A stretch of DNA of 64,000 bases from Wyeomyia smithii (taxonomy: Eukaryota > Arthropoda > Insecta > Diptera > Culicidae). The notes beneath the pieces are model-generated. The model was given only the letters and a program-made list of their open reading frames with translations. It ran no database searches and had not been told where the DNA came from. This document shows positions 1 to 11,201 of this stretch, in pieces. The position numbers were made by a program, and so were the translations under genes. The stretch spans positions 91,209,902 to 91,273,901 of the forward strand of contig NC_073695.1 of assembly GCF_029784165.1 (NCBI RefSeq), given 5' to 3'. Position 1 is the first letter of the stretch. The number at the start of each line of letters is the position of its first letter.

Positions 1-840
1 CAACACGGCAGCAGGTGGTGATAGTGTTACTCACGTAAACTACTACGTTACCACGCTTAGGAAAAAGACTGGAGGGCGACACTATACTAATGACTTTTCT
101 CTCTTTCCACTCTAACAGCCTCATGAATAAGATATTCATGAGAGCTCACACACAGCTACAGCTTACACAAGGCAACGAAACTGTTTTGTGTTGCACACGA
201 TAGCCCATTCTTGCGCATGTATTTTGTTCGTTCAGACATGACAGCCTAGTTTGCTCATTTTGAGGATGTCCTATTGGCTTGGCTTGCGCTGTTGACAGCC
301 TGCTGTCATTTACTCGCATTTTTTTGTTTCTCCCTTTTCATAGGCCGGAGGCATATTGAATACAACGCAAACCGTTTCATATGTGTTTCCATAGTTGATA
401 TTATTCCCCACGTAAGAAAAAACGTGCCTCGCACCATTTCTCTTTCATTCTTTCATCGGCCTTACTGCCGTGAATCATAATCACCTGACATCAAGCTCGG
501 ATTCATGCCGAAGGATGTCGAAGATTCTAGGCTGTCATTTGCCAAGCCCTAATAGACATAAGAAGATGAAAAATAACAGCCTGTTTGGCATTGCATGTGT
601 GCGCTGTCGACAGTTACTGTTGGGTTATGCACCGAATGTACGAGCGGCAGGGAGAGCTGTGCAATGCAATGACAGCCGAATCAATTGAAAACTTGCCGTT
701 ATGGATATGCAGTCTTTTTCGTAAGCTCACTGTTACCATCCGAACGATGGATTGATTTATATGTTGCTCAAAGTGTTATGTCTGTTAGTCCGTGTTTGTA
801 GTTTAACTAAAAATCAGGAATGTAGGGAAGTTTGCCAAGA
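1..840. other. Non-genic repeat-derived sequence at window start
   Basis: No convincing gene is visible. Two stretches resemble other places in the window. The GTTACTCACGTAA region near the start recurs at about 23,565. GTAAGCTCACTGTTACC followed by ATGGATTGATT (about 720-760) recurs in the inner arms of the large palindrome (about 28,920-28,955 and the mirror copy near 32,265-32,295). The two short open frames at 274-480 and 470-688 have no domain or gene context and are probably chance. Confidence 0.5.
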
Positions 841-1468
841 TAAATTAAGTGTGTAAAGCTCAGTTTAGAATTCCAAGCGAAGTGCCACATGTTCAATTTT
901 TCACGCGCGTAAAAAATTCAACCTGCAAAAATGTAACTTCGCTTGAAACTGTAAACAAATTCTGTCCACGGTGTCTCTGGTAGAATAAACTTATCCGAAA
1001 AAATTAGTATCGCTCTTATACTCATCATTCGAAAGCTCAAGGTGTCCTATTTAATATGCTACTAAAATTAAAATGTTCTATCGGCGGGTCCAGAACAATT
1101 TTTTTCAGACTTTTGACGTATAATACGTCTTACTGCAACATATGCAGGGACCCAACTTCAATACAGGGATCCAGTTTCAAAACCGAAAACATCGAGAGCG
1201 TCACGAAAATTGTCCAATTTCAAACGTTTTAAACTCAGTCAGTTTACAATTGATTTCTGTCATTTTTGCAGCAATCGATTGGAAAATCATTTAAGCACCC
1301 GTCCAAATGCAGAAAATTGTAATCTGATTGTTCTAACTATTGTACTATTGAAAATTGTTGAACATTGTCGAAACGCAAATATAGACGTTTGATTGGTCGC
1401 TTGCTGCCTTTCCCTAAAAAGGACGACAAAATGGAGTATCTAGTTAGCCGGGAATGCACTCTTTGGGC

Positions 1469-1504
1469 TATATAAGAGACTGTTTCTCCTCAAGCAAATC
1501 AGTT
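1469..1504 (+). promoter_or_regulatory. TATA box plus TCAGT initiator
   Basis: TATATAAG at 1469-1476 is followed about 30 bp later by TCAGTT (1499-1504), the arthropod core promoter layout. The first ATG downstream is at 1528. The surrounding 1,150-1,500 block is related to the reverse strand of about 16,190-16,490 inside the large hAT-like element: both share GTCCAATTTCAAA, GATTGGAAAATC and GATTGGTCG and then a TATATAAGAG box. It may therefore be a mobile promoter-bearing module and not a host promoter. Confidence 0.45.
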
Positions 1505-1527
1505 TACAAATCAGGACATCAACACCG

Positions 1528-1770
1528 ATGGCAGTAGGTAAAGGCAGCGTGAATCAGCAGCGGGCAACAGCGGTGATAGTGGTTAGCTGCAGTTCGGCTT
1601 CTCTTCGATCTGAGTTGGATCTTACCAGCGGCAATCCAATTCAGATATCGTTGGGTGAATTCAACCCGAAACTGAAAGAGACTCGCAGCACCAGGTGGTT
1701 TGAGAAGCCACCATCATCCAGCGTATGTGTATATAAGGTGTGTGCACATAACGTGTGTAAATATCTATAG
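1528..1770 (+). CDS. Small ORF behind a core promoter, unrecognised
   Basis: This is an open frame of 80 codons whose ATG lies about 27 bp downstream of a TATA/initiator pair. The start MAVGKGSV is followed by a Ser/Thr/Val-rich stretch and no recognisable domain, signal peptide or membrane segment. Its 3' end runs into a GTGTGTG/TATATAAGG-rich stretch that precedes a minisatellite. The related module near 16.2 kb does not keep this reading frame, which argues against a conserved protein. It is listed only because of the promoter-ATG arrangement. Confidence 0.18.
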   Translation: MAVGKGSVNQQRATAVIVVSCSSASLRSELDLTSGNPIQISLGEFNPKLKETRSTRWFEKPPSSSVCVYKVCAHNVCKYL

Positions 1771-1792
1771 CGGATGTCGCTAGCTATATAAG

Positions 1793-1892
1793 GTATGTGG
1801 CTAGCGTGCGTGGCTTGCCATATAGCGTGTGTGGCTTGCTATATAGCATGTGGCGTACGTGGCTTGCTATTTTGCGTACGTGGCTTGCCTTT
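1793..1892 (+). repeat. Minisatellite, about 20-24 bp units
   Basis: About five imperfect units of the type GCGTACGTGGCTTGCTATAT run in tandem, followed by a T-rich end. They encode an artefactual Cys-rich frame (ACVACHIACVACYIACG) with no sign of being a protein. Confidence 0.7.
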
Positions 1893-2659
1893 TTTGACTT
1901 CAGCTAAGCTTCAAAGTTTGGAGCTAGTGAGCCTGAATCACATAATTTTTCACTCAAGTCTTACACTTTGCAGCAAGAGCGTATTCCCGAACCTATTCAA
2001 AAAAATACATTGAGATAAGACAGGCTGTCGTATTCTACGTTAACTCTGCGGTCGTGTCTAATGAACAACCTCTTCAACTTTTTTTTTGTAATTGAAAAGC
2101 AGGTGGAATGGGAACTATGTATACTTATCAAGGGATTTAGGTGCTGGGGGGCCCGATCAGATAGTGTTGAAACCTTCAACTTTTGTTCTTTCATATAATG
2201 AATCAATGTTTGGCATAATCTTAGATTTTTTGAAAAGGGTAAAGTGGGGTAAAAAAGACTTGAAAATTATGAGTCCAAAAACTGCTGAAAAACAAAAAAG
2301 CTATAACTTTTCGTACGCTTAATCGATTTCTCTGAAAATTGATTAGTAATTCTATCCTATAAAAATACACAATGTCGGTTATTGAAAGTTGCTGTCGAGG
2401 TTACATTATAAAATTTTCACATATTTCTTCAAAAACATGGCAATTTTTGGAGTTTTTTTTCTTTTATCATCAGAAATAGGTCCTACAATTAAACAATGCG
2501 TTTTATAAATCAATTCAAGAGCTTTTATTGGACGTATTCAAAACAAAAAATTTGGACGCACCGTTTAAAAAAAATCGATTCTTTCATAACAAGGTTTAGG
2601 CCATCATTTGAAACTGTTACACAAGGAGCGCAACTCCATTTCGTACACCCAACGCAAAC

Positions 2660-4030
2660 GGGGAACATTTTATTACTTCAGGGCAATTTTTTATTACTTT
2701 TTGTGTCTTATGACTGCGCATTATACACAAAAAGTAACAAACAAAAAGTAATAAAAATTATGACGGCCACACGCTTGTATGTGATTCTGCAGGAGAACAT
2801 ACAGCCAAGCACCGCAATGCATGTGTTAGTAAGACTTCACTCGCTGCATTTGTATTGATGCAACGATCTGGTTCATTTTTGTCCCCTCCATCCACTCATA
2901 ATCAGAATCTCAAACGTCAACCTCAAATGTCTAATTTGAAACGGTTTCGTTTCGTCCCCCAGTGTTTACTTGAAATGGAAATATGTTATATTTTCTGACC
3001 AGAGTTGCCGAAGTTGCGGATATTGTTCTGGATGGGCACATGTTTTGTATTTTCAAACAGGTCCAAATGAGTTTCCATAAACCAATGATTATGTGCTGTA
3101 GATAGCTTGCAAGAAAGTGATTTTTTTGTTTTTCACTAACGTAGTTTACAGATCGTGATGTCATTTTGGAGGGGAATTCAAGTCATTGAAATCATCAACG
3201 TTTGCATACTCTATGACGGGGAAAATGCTGCTTGGCAGCTCTTGTCATATTTTTTCGCTACTCTGTATGCACACAAGAGCAAACTAATACACGCACACCG
3301 GATGAATTGGAGATTGAAGAAACTTGTAAGGCCTCTGCCAGGCTGAACGCCAACACGAGCGATGGGGTGAGATTCCTCTCGTAGGTAAATAAACAGCTAT
3401 ATTCACGGCTGTTTATTTACCTAGCCTAGCAGAGGCCTAACATGAGCAACATATGCGACTGTGTGCGGTTTTTTTTTGACTTGAGACGGAAAAAATTTCG
3501 ACAGAAAAAATTTTGCATGTGGTTGAAACGACCACTATTAGATAGTCGTACTCCCGTAACACGTGCTAAATATATGACAGTATGTGTTGTTACTTGACTG
3601 GGGAAGAATTTTATTGGCTTTTCAAGTAATGGATTTGTTACCTAATAGGCAATTTTGCGCTATTGCTTCTAAAGTAAAAAGGAAAAGTTTTGCGTGTACA
3701 ATAAGCATACCGAATTGCAGAAAAGTCGATGCATTCTACTCAAAGTTACAGTAACATTATGATTTTAGCAGCACCTGGACATTAGAGTTTAGAATGCCAT
3801 TTCACCAGGCCCGGTGAGGGGGGGGGGGTAAAATCCCCGGTTCCTTTCGACACGAGGGAGCCCCTTGGTCCTAGACCAGACGTGAATACAGGTTGGAGAC
3901 CTTTCTTTGTTTGGCTCGTCACCTTCCACCTTTTTTTGAGAAAAGAGGCCTCACGAAAATTTCTGTCCCGGACCCCCAACACATGAATCCCGCTCTGAAT
4001 TTCACCCCACAAGCTCTTTTCCCAAAAAAA
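2660..4030. other. Insertion block inside the left arm of the inverted duplication; no gene
   Basis: This sequence has no counterpart in the right arm at 5,056-6,060, so it was inserted after the duplication formed or was lost from the other arm. It includes the palindromic hairpin element at 3,327-3,441 and a G9 run near 3,820-3,828. No reading frame with recognisable content is present. Confidence 0.4.
3327..3441. repeat. Hairpin MITE-like palindrome
   Basis: Outer inverted repeats TAAGGCCTCTGCCAGGC and GCCTAGCAGAGGCCTAAC enclose a second perfect 15-bp stem, AGGTAAATAAACAGC (3383-3397) against GCTGTTTATTTACCT (3408-3422), with a 10-bp loop. The size (115 bp) and nested stems suit a very short non-autonomous DNA element. 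No clear target duplication was seen. Confidence 0.55.
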
Positions 4031-4157
4031 ACTCATATTGTCAGTTGAATTCAATACTGGCACAACTCAAAATTTTGCAGTTTTGGGTTATTGATGGCAA
4101 ACGATGCTAAATACTGTAAAGTTTCATCTCACAAAGACCCGTTTCCAAATTCACAAT

Positions 4158-4837
4158 GGTGCTTATTACGGGAGTCACTTCACGGTGAAATATATTTCAC
4201 TCTCACGCTCACTTCACTTTTTTAGACCTATTCCCGATTCCGCCTCAAGTGAGGTGACAAAAATCACCTCCGTGGAGTGAGATTGACAGTGAAGTGAAAT
4301 TGAGAATAGGACAAGTTAAATGAGATTGTTTCCCAGCTCAAAAATGTCTAACTCCCAGAAAGTCGTTTTTCCCGTTTTTTTAGATAACACCAGATCTTGA
4401 CGTGTTCTGCATTTCTAAGACATTCGGCATAAAAAAAATGTTTTTTTTTCGCTATCGAAAATTTCCTGAACTAGTTTGCATTTTTTTCATCGGGCAAAAA
4501 AATGAAAAATTGACCGCTTTAAGGCACGGATCAAACTCTGATTCTGAATCTGAATCTGAAGAATAAATCCAATATTTACCATAATATCACAAATCAATCA
4601 ACTTTAAGACTTATGGCAGCTTCGTGGAATCATTTCACCGTTCAAAATGGTCGTGAAATAAGTCCACGCGAAACGTCGCTTTTTCCGTTCTCACTTCACT
4701 GATATGAAACTCATAATAACCTAGATTCCCCGGCAGATGTCACTTCGTGACGTTTTTCTCACTTACGTGAGTCCCGTAATAGGATTTTGTTCACTTCACT
4801 CTGATTTCACCGTAAAGTGACTCCCGTAATAAGCACC
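4158..4837. mobile_element. MITE with about 33-bp terminal inverted repeats
   Basis: The element starts GGTGCTTATTACGGGAGTCA and ends with the complement, TGACTCCCGTAATAAGCACC. The repeat extends inward through ACTTYACGGTGAAAT. Both sides are flanked by AAT, a possible 3-bp target duplication. The interior has many TCACTTCAC/GTGAAGTGA segments, so the whole element can fold on itself. There is no coding sequence. It sits in the spacer of the older inverted duplication. Confidence 0.8.
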
Positions 4838-6109
4838 AATAATTCCCGAAATATAAGTAGATGTGCCTTTATTGCACAAATCTAAAACATCCCTGAAAAG
4901 ACCGGAAAATGAGGTTACAAATCTTATACTTATTTATTACATGCACATGATAGACCCAAACAAATTCAATAAAAAAGGGAAGTGTTTAAATTTGAATTTT
5001 TCACGAAAATGAAAAAAGAAATTTTTGACGCAAAATTTTCAAACGCGTTTTTCTCGAAACTATGAATTTTGAGTTGTGCCAGTATTGAATTCAACTGACG
5101 ATATGTACAAATTATTTCATGGATGAACAAACCCTGGAAATTTAAGCTCGATTGGGGGACATCGATACAAAACGGAGTTGCGCTCCTGACACAATGGGTT
5201 AAACCCATTCAAAACATGTATGAATAATAAATCGATCGTTTAGTAACGGCGCATTTTTTAAAAACATCAAATAAAAGCTCTTGAGTTGCTCAATAAAACG
5301 TATAGCTTAGATACAGGGTCCAGTTTTGATGACAAGCAAAAAATAGTTGTAATAACCACCATATTTTGAAGAAAAATGCAAATATCCTATAACGAAACCA
5401 CGACAGCAACTCTTAACAACCGCCATTTTATATTATATAGGATAGGATTACCATGTCGATTTTTGAAGAAATCAATCAAATCAAGCATCAATCAAAATCA
5501 TCAATCAAAATCAATGTAATCAAAGTCACAACATTTTGTTTTCAGCTGATTTTCGACTCCAAATTTTTGAGTCATTTTTACCCCACTTAATCCTTTTCAA
5601 AAAATCGGATATTATGTAAAGCTTTGTTTTGTTATATAAATAAAAACAACCCTGAATATTTAAGTACGATCAGAGAACCCTGATAACTTTTTATATTTCT
5701 GAAACATATTATTTATTTCCATTTCACTAGTTTTTCAATTATAAATATATGTTCGAAAACAAATTGTTCTAAACCCCCCGATAGAACATTTCAATTTTGG
5801 TAGGATATTAAAGATGACAGCTCAAGCTTTCGAATGACGAGTATTAGAGCGATACTAATTTTTTTTGGATAAGTTCTTCAACCAGAGACACCGTGTGTCC
5901 TACAAAATCGAAGGTTGTGGATATCAGCTTCTCCACTTGGGCCTACTTTTTTCACGCATGCACACACTAGTAAAAAAAAAGCAGTTAGCGAAAACTTTCC
6001 AGCGCGTTTATATTCTGTTAGTTCCGGCCAATTTCCACTTCGCTCGAAGTATAAACTCGTGAATTTCGCTTCGCACAAACTGTAAACTGCAGGCTTGTGA
6101 AATACCTGT

Positions 6110-7330
6110 TTGTTCCACAACCGAGTTTTCACAATAGATTCCGCGATTCCGAGCTATTTAGTCCATTACTAAATATAGATGGAAAAGATTTCAAAAACAT
6201 TAGTAATCAAAAAAGCAGTAGATATTGTTTTTGAGTGGACTAGAGAATATAAGCTAGAAAAACCAGAAGCAAAACAATGCATAATGCTCCCTGAAGTAAC
6301 TGGAAGCACTGAAGAAGGTATGGTAATCAAATGCCAAAAATTCAATCCAATTTGAAAAGAAAACTGTTAGCAGAAGCAAAGAATCGCCTCTAAACTCAGC
6401 TCAATGTCTTTGAAGGCAAGAAAAAGCCAATGCAAATAATGGTTTAAAACACTTGAGTTAGACATGATAGGTTTAAATAAAATATGATCAAAATTTAGCT
6501 AAAAAGGATTGAAAAATGCTTCCAGATACAATAGAATTTCTATGAAAATGAAAGAAAAATTTTCTACTCATTGAATTTAGAAAAAAAAAAATAAACAAAA
6601 TAAGAGAACGATCTTAAAAGAAGGAAAATTTGATTCAAATCTAATTTAATGGTTGAAGAATGAAAACGTTGGCGAAAAAAAGCAAAGCAGAAATTGATTC
6701 CAAATTTAGCTAAAAGTGATTTCATAGATAGATGAGACTAAGGATAAAACTGATTCCAAATTTAGTTATATCAAAATTTATGAAACACGGTTTTAAATAA
6801 TCCTTGAAAACATGAAAGTACCTCTGTTAATGAGAGAAAACAAAAAAAAGCTTATTTTACCTGGAATCGTTGAAAGAACCCTCTCCAAAGAAACGAAGAG
6901 ACCATCTACGAGATGAATTCGAATTCATCTCGAATATTGCGGACAACGATTCTAAAACCAGAATAAGCATAGAATTTTTATCACATGCAAGTATATTTGT
7001 TGGCAGATTTCCATTTTTTTGCAAAACAATACCGAGTCCACGTGGATCCCTCCCGTGGACATTTGCGTACCCTTTAAGTTGTCCACGTTAAATGTCGACG
7101 GCCCACACAAAAAAAAGGAATTATTGAGGAAAGTTCCCATTTTAGATTGCTCACCAATTAGGCAAATACGCCGTTATTGAATTCGTACTTTATGAATCTT
7201 AAAGGTATTGCAATCTAAACTTCTACGTTGCCATTAAACTCCTAAAAACACTTCCCAACAAATTTCACATTGTATAATCTAAGATTCATATTTATTTTAA
7301 TGAAATTACCATGATTTTCCTTACTATCCG
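6110..7330. other. A/T-rich non-genic stretch
   Basis: I see no gene. A-rich, low-complexity sequence fills about 6,160-6,870. A 24-bp perfect palindrome centred on the GAATTCGAATTC core lies at 6,909-6,932. The open frames 6,870-7,091 and 6,952-7,140 overlap on opposite strands and have no recognisable content. Confidence 0.5.
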
Positions 7331-7336
7331 TCATCA

Positions 7337-7465
7337 GCTCGTCAACGCTTGTTGGTGTTTGGTTTTGGTTTTTTCGGAATATTCAGTGATTCAGTACTAT
7401 TATCGTCATTATGCTCGTCAACGCTTGTTGGTGTTTGGTTTTGGTTTTTTCGGAATATTCAGTGA
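7337..7465. repeat. 76-bp tandem duplication
   Basis: The segment starting GCTCGTCAACGCTTGTTGG and running through TTTCGGAATATTCAGTGA occurs at 7,337 and again at 7,413, essentially unchanged over about 52 bp. The near-identity suggests a recent event. On the minus strand it lies at the C-terminal side of a decayed reading frame. Confidence 0.8.
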
Positions 7466-7472
7466 GTGTAAA

Positions 7473-8368
7473 GTCAGTTAGTAAGTTAGCATTTCTGTTT
7501 CCGTTTACAATATCTTCCTCGTCCTAGTCCTCCAGCTCGGATTCAAATGCTGCATCATTAATTGATTCATTATTGTCCTCTTAGTATTTGTAATCTGGAT
7601 CAAAGTCGGATATATTTCCTTGATTCAAATGTGCAACGGACGCACATTGCGCCTCTACGTATTGCTGAGAATACGCTGGAATGATAAATCCTCAAAACGA
7701 ACCGAAGAAGTTGAGGTGAACTCAGTGTCAACATAAAATTGAAGTGACTGCGGAGTGCTTGAAGGTCTGAATGTTTTCGAAGCATTTTTTGTCAACGGTG
7801 TGCTGAGCTAATAATGTTCCGAAGAACGTAGTAAAACACTCAAACTTTTGCATCGGAACAGATCTATCTTTCTTATCCATTACACGTTTGTCAATTCGCA
7901 GCCTCTTCAGTAATGAATTGCCACCAGAGTAGTTTGCAAGATTGCCAACCGTTAGCAATTCAATCAGTCTTGCATCATTCTTGCCCTGTTTCCAAAATCC
8001 ATTTCTTCTGGCAGTAAAGTTTTCCCGGTTTTTCTGTAACAAGATTTTCACGTGAATAATCACGAAGAACGTGATATTGGAGCGATTTATTAAGCTTCAA
8101 ACCGATAGAATTGGGCGTTAATGTACCATTGAGATTCGCTTACCAGGCGTTAATGTATCATTGTGGATTGTAGCAAAGGCTGTGAATCAACTGTTGAAAC
8201 AATTGTTGCTGTGCAATCCGTCGTTGTGACTGTTTCATCTTCCGTCCAAATTGATTTTTCCACTGTAGAATCGAACACTTGAAAAAAAATGGTGTTCTGC
8301 TGTGTTGTTTCGTTGATGGAAAGTGCAGTTGCTGAACAGTCAACCGTAACGAGGTTTCTGTAGTTCAC
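7473..8368 (-). pseudogene. Decayed ORF with acidic tail, unrecognised
   Basis: The minus strand has open pieces at 8,150-8,368 (72 codons, Thr/Val/Asp-rich) and 7,728-8,063 (111 codons, containing RLIELLTVGNLANYSGGNS). Beyond these is a strongly acidic stretch at about 7,480-7,620 (FDPDYKY, then EDNNESINDAAFESELED, then DEEDIVNG) interrupted by two in-frame stops. This pattern of a lysine-rich part followed by an acidic tail fits a decayed coding region better than random DNA. I do not recognise the family; a transposase or transposon accessory protein is possible. The three pieces may not belong to one gene. Confidence 0.25.
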
Positions 8369-8951
8369 GGATAGCGACGAATGCTCCTACGTCATAGTGG
8401 ATTGGGTATGATCCAGCTCTCTGCATTCTGTAGTGTAGTAAACGCGATTTTGGTCAGAATATTGAAGCGCAGCTGCATCTTTAAAAAACAAATTTCATCA
8501 AAATTTAGGTTATATCCTTGCAGAGTAAATGCTTACCGATTAACATTTGAATATTCGAAAAATCCATTTTTATATCGTGAAATTCGATAGTTTACACGTC
8601 CGCGAAAAGAATAAACCATCGATAGTTATATTTCTGAATGATGACAACTTAAAACTAACATTATAGAGAAACGAGCTAGACCACATTGTAAATCAATTCT
8701 TTTGCCGTCAACAAAACACTGTAGAAGTCAACATCAAAAATTTCACTCATTTTTCGGCAGTAGCGGAATTTCGCCCACTGTTGATGAAAACAATGAAAAG
8801 GGCTGAATCTCAAACTACCTTTTGTTTTGATTGAATTCTTCTATCGCCCTCACCTAAAAACTCCTGTTTCATTAATGTAGTAGCACATCTGTTTAACTGA
8901 AGAACCAAAAACGAGACAAAATCTCTTTATTTTAAGTATCGACATCTAGCG
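8369..8951. other. Non-genic sequence up to the I-like element
   Basis: No gene or recognisable repeat is seen. The ORF at 8,381-8,590 has no support. The 5' junction of the truncated retrotransposon lies near 8,950, directly after GACATCTAGCGGTGGAGAG. Confidence 0.4.
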
Positions 8952-11201
8952 GTGGAGAGACAGGTTAAGATTATCGCAATCAAAAAGCCAGACAAACCTG
9001 CCGCAGATCACCGCTCGTACAGGCCGATTGCGATGCTCTCATGCATACGCAAATTGCTTGAAAAAATGATCCTGCGTAGACTTGACAACTGGGCAGAAAC
9101 AACTAACCAACTATCAGAGACCCAGTTCGGCTTTCGTAGGGGCAAGGGCCCTAACGATTGCCTGGCATTGCTAGCCACAGAAGCGGAAATGGCTCTTGGC
9201 AGCAAACAACAAATGACCTCGGTTTTACTGGATATCACAGGCGCATTTGATTCAGTTTCAATCGAAATTCTTTCCGAGAAACTGCATCAGAGAGGATTCT
9301 CCCCTATATTAACAAACTTTTTGATCAACCTGCTGTCTGAAAAGCATTTACTTTTCAACCACGGTTCTTCAACAATAACACGAACAAGCTACATGGGTCT
9401 CCCCCAAGGCTCTTGTCTGAGTCCGCTGTTGTACAACTTCTACATCAGTGACATCGACACATGCTTGACGGACGGCTGTACAATGCGCCAGTTAGCTGAC
9501 GACTGCATTGTATCAGTCACGGCGACTCTAGCTGTAGACATGAAAAACAGCCTGCAAAATACGCTAGATAATCTGACCGGTTGGGCCAGTTGTCTTGGAA
9601 TCGAATTCTCGCTTGAAAAAACGGAGATGGTAGTCTTTTCAAAAAAGCGACCACCACCTCGCTTCGAGCTAGTTCTGTCCGGAATACCCATCACTCAGTC
9701 ACCTAGCTTCAAGTATCTAGGAGTATGGTATGACTCTAAGTGCACATGGGAAAAACATATCAATTACCTGAAGCAAAGATGCCAACCGAGAATTAATTTT
9801 CTTCGGATGGTAACAGGAACATCATGGGGAGCGCATCCAGAGGATTTAATACGACTCTACCAAACCACTATTCTGCCCGTAATAGAATACGGCAGCATAT
9901 GCTTCAGAGGAGTCGCAGCCTCACACATGCTGAAGCTAGAGAAGATACAATACCGTTGTCTGCGTATCGCTCTAGGCTGCATGCAATCGACACATACCAT
10001 GTCTCTAGAGGTCATTGCGGGAGTACTACCACTCAAAGAGAGGCTATTCGAGTTGGCTCTTCGTTTCCTCATCAGATCGGAGATAGCAAACCCAATGACA
10101 ATCGAGAACTATGAGAGGTGTTTGGAAGTTGTTCAGAAACCCTGTATGTCAGTATACCAGCGGTTCATGACCATGGAGATAAACCCTTCGGTTGTTGCTC
10201 CATCCCGTGAGATTTCAACATCGCTCAACAATTCTTCTGTTGTATTTGATTTGTCGATGAAACTAGAAATCCATGGAATTCCCGAACACCTTAAACCAAC
10301 AGTTGTGCCATTAATATTTTCGGCAAAATTCGGCCACCTCCCAGAACAGAACTCCTTTTTCACGGACGGATCTGTGATGGATGGACAATCCGGATATGGC
10401 GTTTTTAACACAGATCATCACATATCCCGCAAACTGACACAGCCTTGCTCCATATATGTAGCTGAATTAGCTGCCATACACAATTCGCTGCGAATTATCG
10501 AGCTCAAGACACCAGGCAATTATTTCATCTTCTCGGACAGCCTCAGTTCTATCGAAGCTCTCCGATCGATTAAACCGGTCAAGCACCCGTCCTATTTCCT
10601 TCCGGAAATTAGACGGATATTAGAAGTGCTGGTTGATCGGTCTTTCATTATCCGCTTTGTGTGGGTCCCCTCTCATTGCTCAATCCCAGGCAATGAAGAA
10701 GCTGATTTATTAGCGAAAAGGGGTGCCATAGAAGGAGATATATTTGATAGACCGATCATCTATACCGAGTATTTTCACTTGCCTCGACAACTGGCCCTGG
10801 CAAACTGGCAGGAAAAATGGGATAAAGACGATCTTGGGCGATGGATGCACTCGATCTCGCCCAAAGTGTCTACAAAAGCTTGGTTCAAAGGGTTAGATTT
10901 AACTCGAGATTTCATTCGAGTTATTTCGCGCCTAATGTCCAATCACTATGTTGCAAACGCACACCTTTATCGAATAAACTTAGTCGATAGTAATCTGTGC
11001 GAATGTGGAGGATACGAAGATATAGATCATATAGTCTTCGTATGCCCTAAGTACCACAGAGCAAGGACCAAGCTTATTGATTCTCTCCGAAAACAGAAAG
11101 GGACATTTACAATGCAAGTACGGGATGCACTTGCTAGCCGCAACCCAGCGCTTGTAATACCTATTTATGACTTTTTAAGAGATATCAAGTATCGAATTTG
11201 A
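8952..11201 (+). CDS. Retrotransposon ORF2 C-terminal part: reverse transcriptase and RNase H
   Basis: The frame has 749 codons without interruption, but it starts inside the RT domain, so the first ATG is only the first one available. RT motifs are visible in order: QFGFRRGKG, LDITGAFDSVS (about residues 92-103), GLPQGSCLSPLLYNFYI and the catalytic box QLADDCIV (about 180), where the usual Y/FADD is LADD. After the thumb, a complete RNase H domain follows with acidic residues in FFTDGSV (about 470), VAELAAIHNS (about 503), FSDSLSS (about 527) and GNEEADLLAK (about 581-585). A C-terminal knuckle, CECGGYEDIDHIVFVC, lies near residues 682-698. RT copies element RNA at the target site; RNase H removes template. 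The family call is secure and the clade (I/Outcast-like) is an inference. Confidence 0.9.
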   Translation: MERQVKIIAIKKPDKPAADHRSYRPIAMLSCIRKLLEKMILRRLDNWAETTNQLSETQFGFRRGKGPNDCLALLATEAEMALGSKQQMTSVLLDITGAFDSVSIEILSEKLHQRGFSPILTNFLINLLSEKHLLFNHGSSTITRTSYMGLPQGSCLSPLLYNFYISDIDTCLTDGCTMRQLADDCIVSVTATLAVDMKNSLQNTLDNLTGWASCLGIEFSLEKTEMVVFSKKRPPPRFELVLSGIPITQSPSFKYLGVWYDSKCTWEKHINYLKQRCQPRINFLRMVTGTSWGAHPEDLIRLYQTTILPVIEYGSICFRGVAASHMLKLEKIQYRCLRIALGCMQSTHTMSLEVIAGVLPLKERLFELALRFLIRSEIANPMTIENYERCLEVVQKPCMSVYQRFMTMEINPSVVAPSREISTSLNNSSVVFDLSMKLEIHGIPEHLKPTVVPLIFSAKFGHLPEQNSFFTDGSVMDGQSGYGVFNTDHHISRKLTQPCSIYVAELAAIHNSLRIIELKTPGNYFIFSDSLSSIEALRSIKPVKHPSYFLPEIRRILEVLVDRSFIIRFVWVPSHCSIPGNEEADLLAKRGAIEGDIFDRPIIYTEYFHLPRQLALANWQEKWDKDDLGRWMHSISPKVSTKAWFKGLDLTRDFIRVISRLMSNHYVANAHLYRINLVDSNLCECGGYEDIDHIVFVCPKYHRARTKLIDSLRKQKGTFTMQVRDALASRNPALVIPIYDFLRDIKYRI

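Larger units (their letters stand above)
850..6110. repeat. Ancient diverged inverted duplication, interrupted by insertions
   Basis: The left arm is in pieces: about 930-1110, 2090-2660 and 4030-4085. The right arm is about 5056-6060 in reverse orientation. Matching blocks include CATTCGAAAGCT with GTTCTATCGG (about 1025-1090 versus 5770-5840), AGTGGGGTAAAAA with its flanks (about 2245 versus 5580), CAAGAGCTTTTATT (2516 versus 5270) and CAGTTGAATTCAATACTGGC (4040 versus 5075). Identity by eye is only moderate, so the duplication is old. It could be a foldback-type element or a genomic inverted duplication; no terminal duplication was found. Confidence 0.6.

Noticed and set aside
1528..1770. 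Possible histone gene behind the TATA box
   Set aside because: The start MAVGKG briefly recalls histone N-termini but nothing afterwards fits any core histone.
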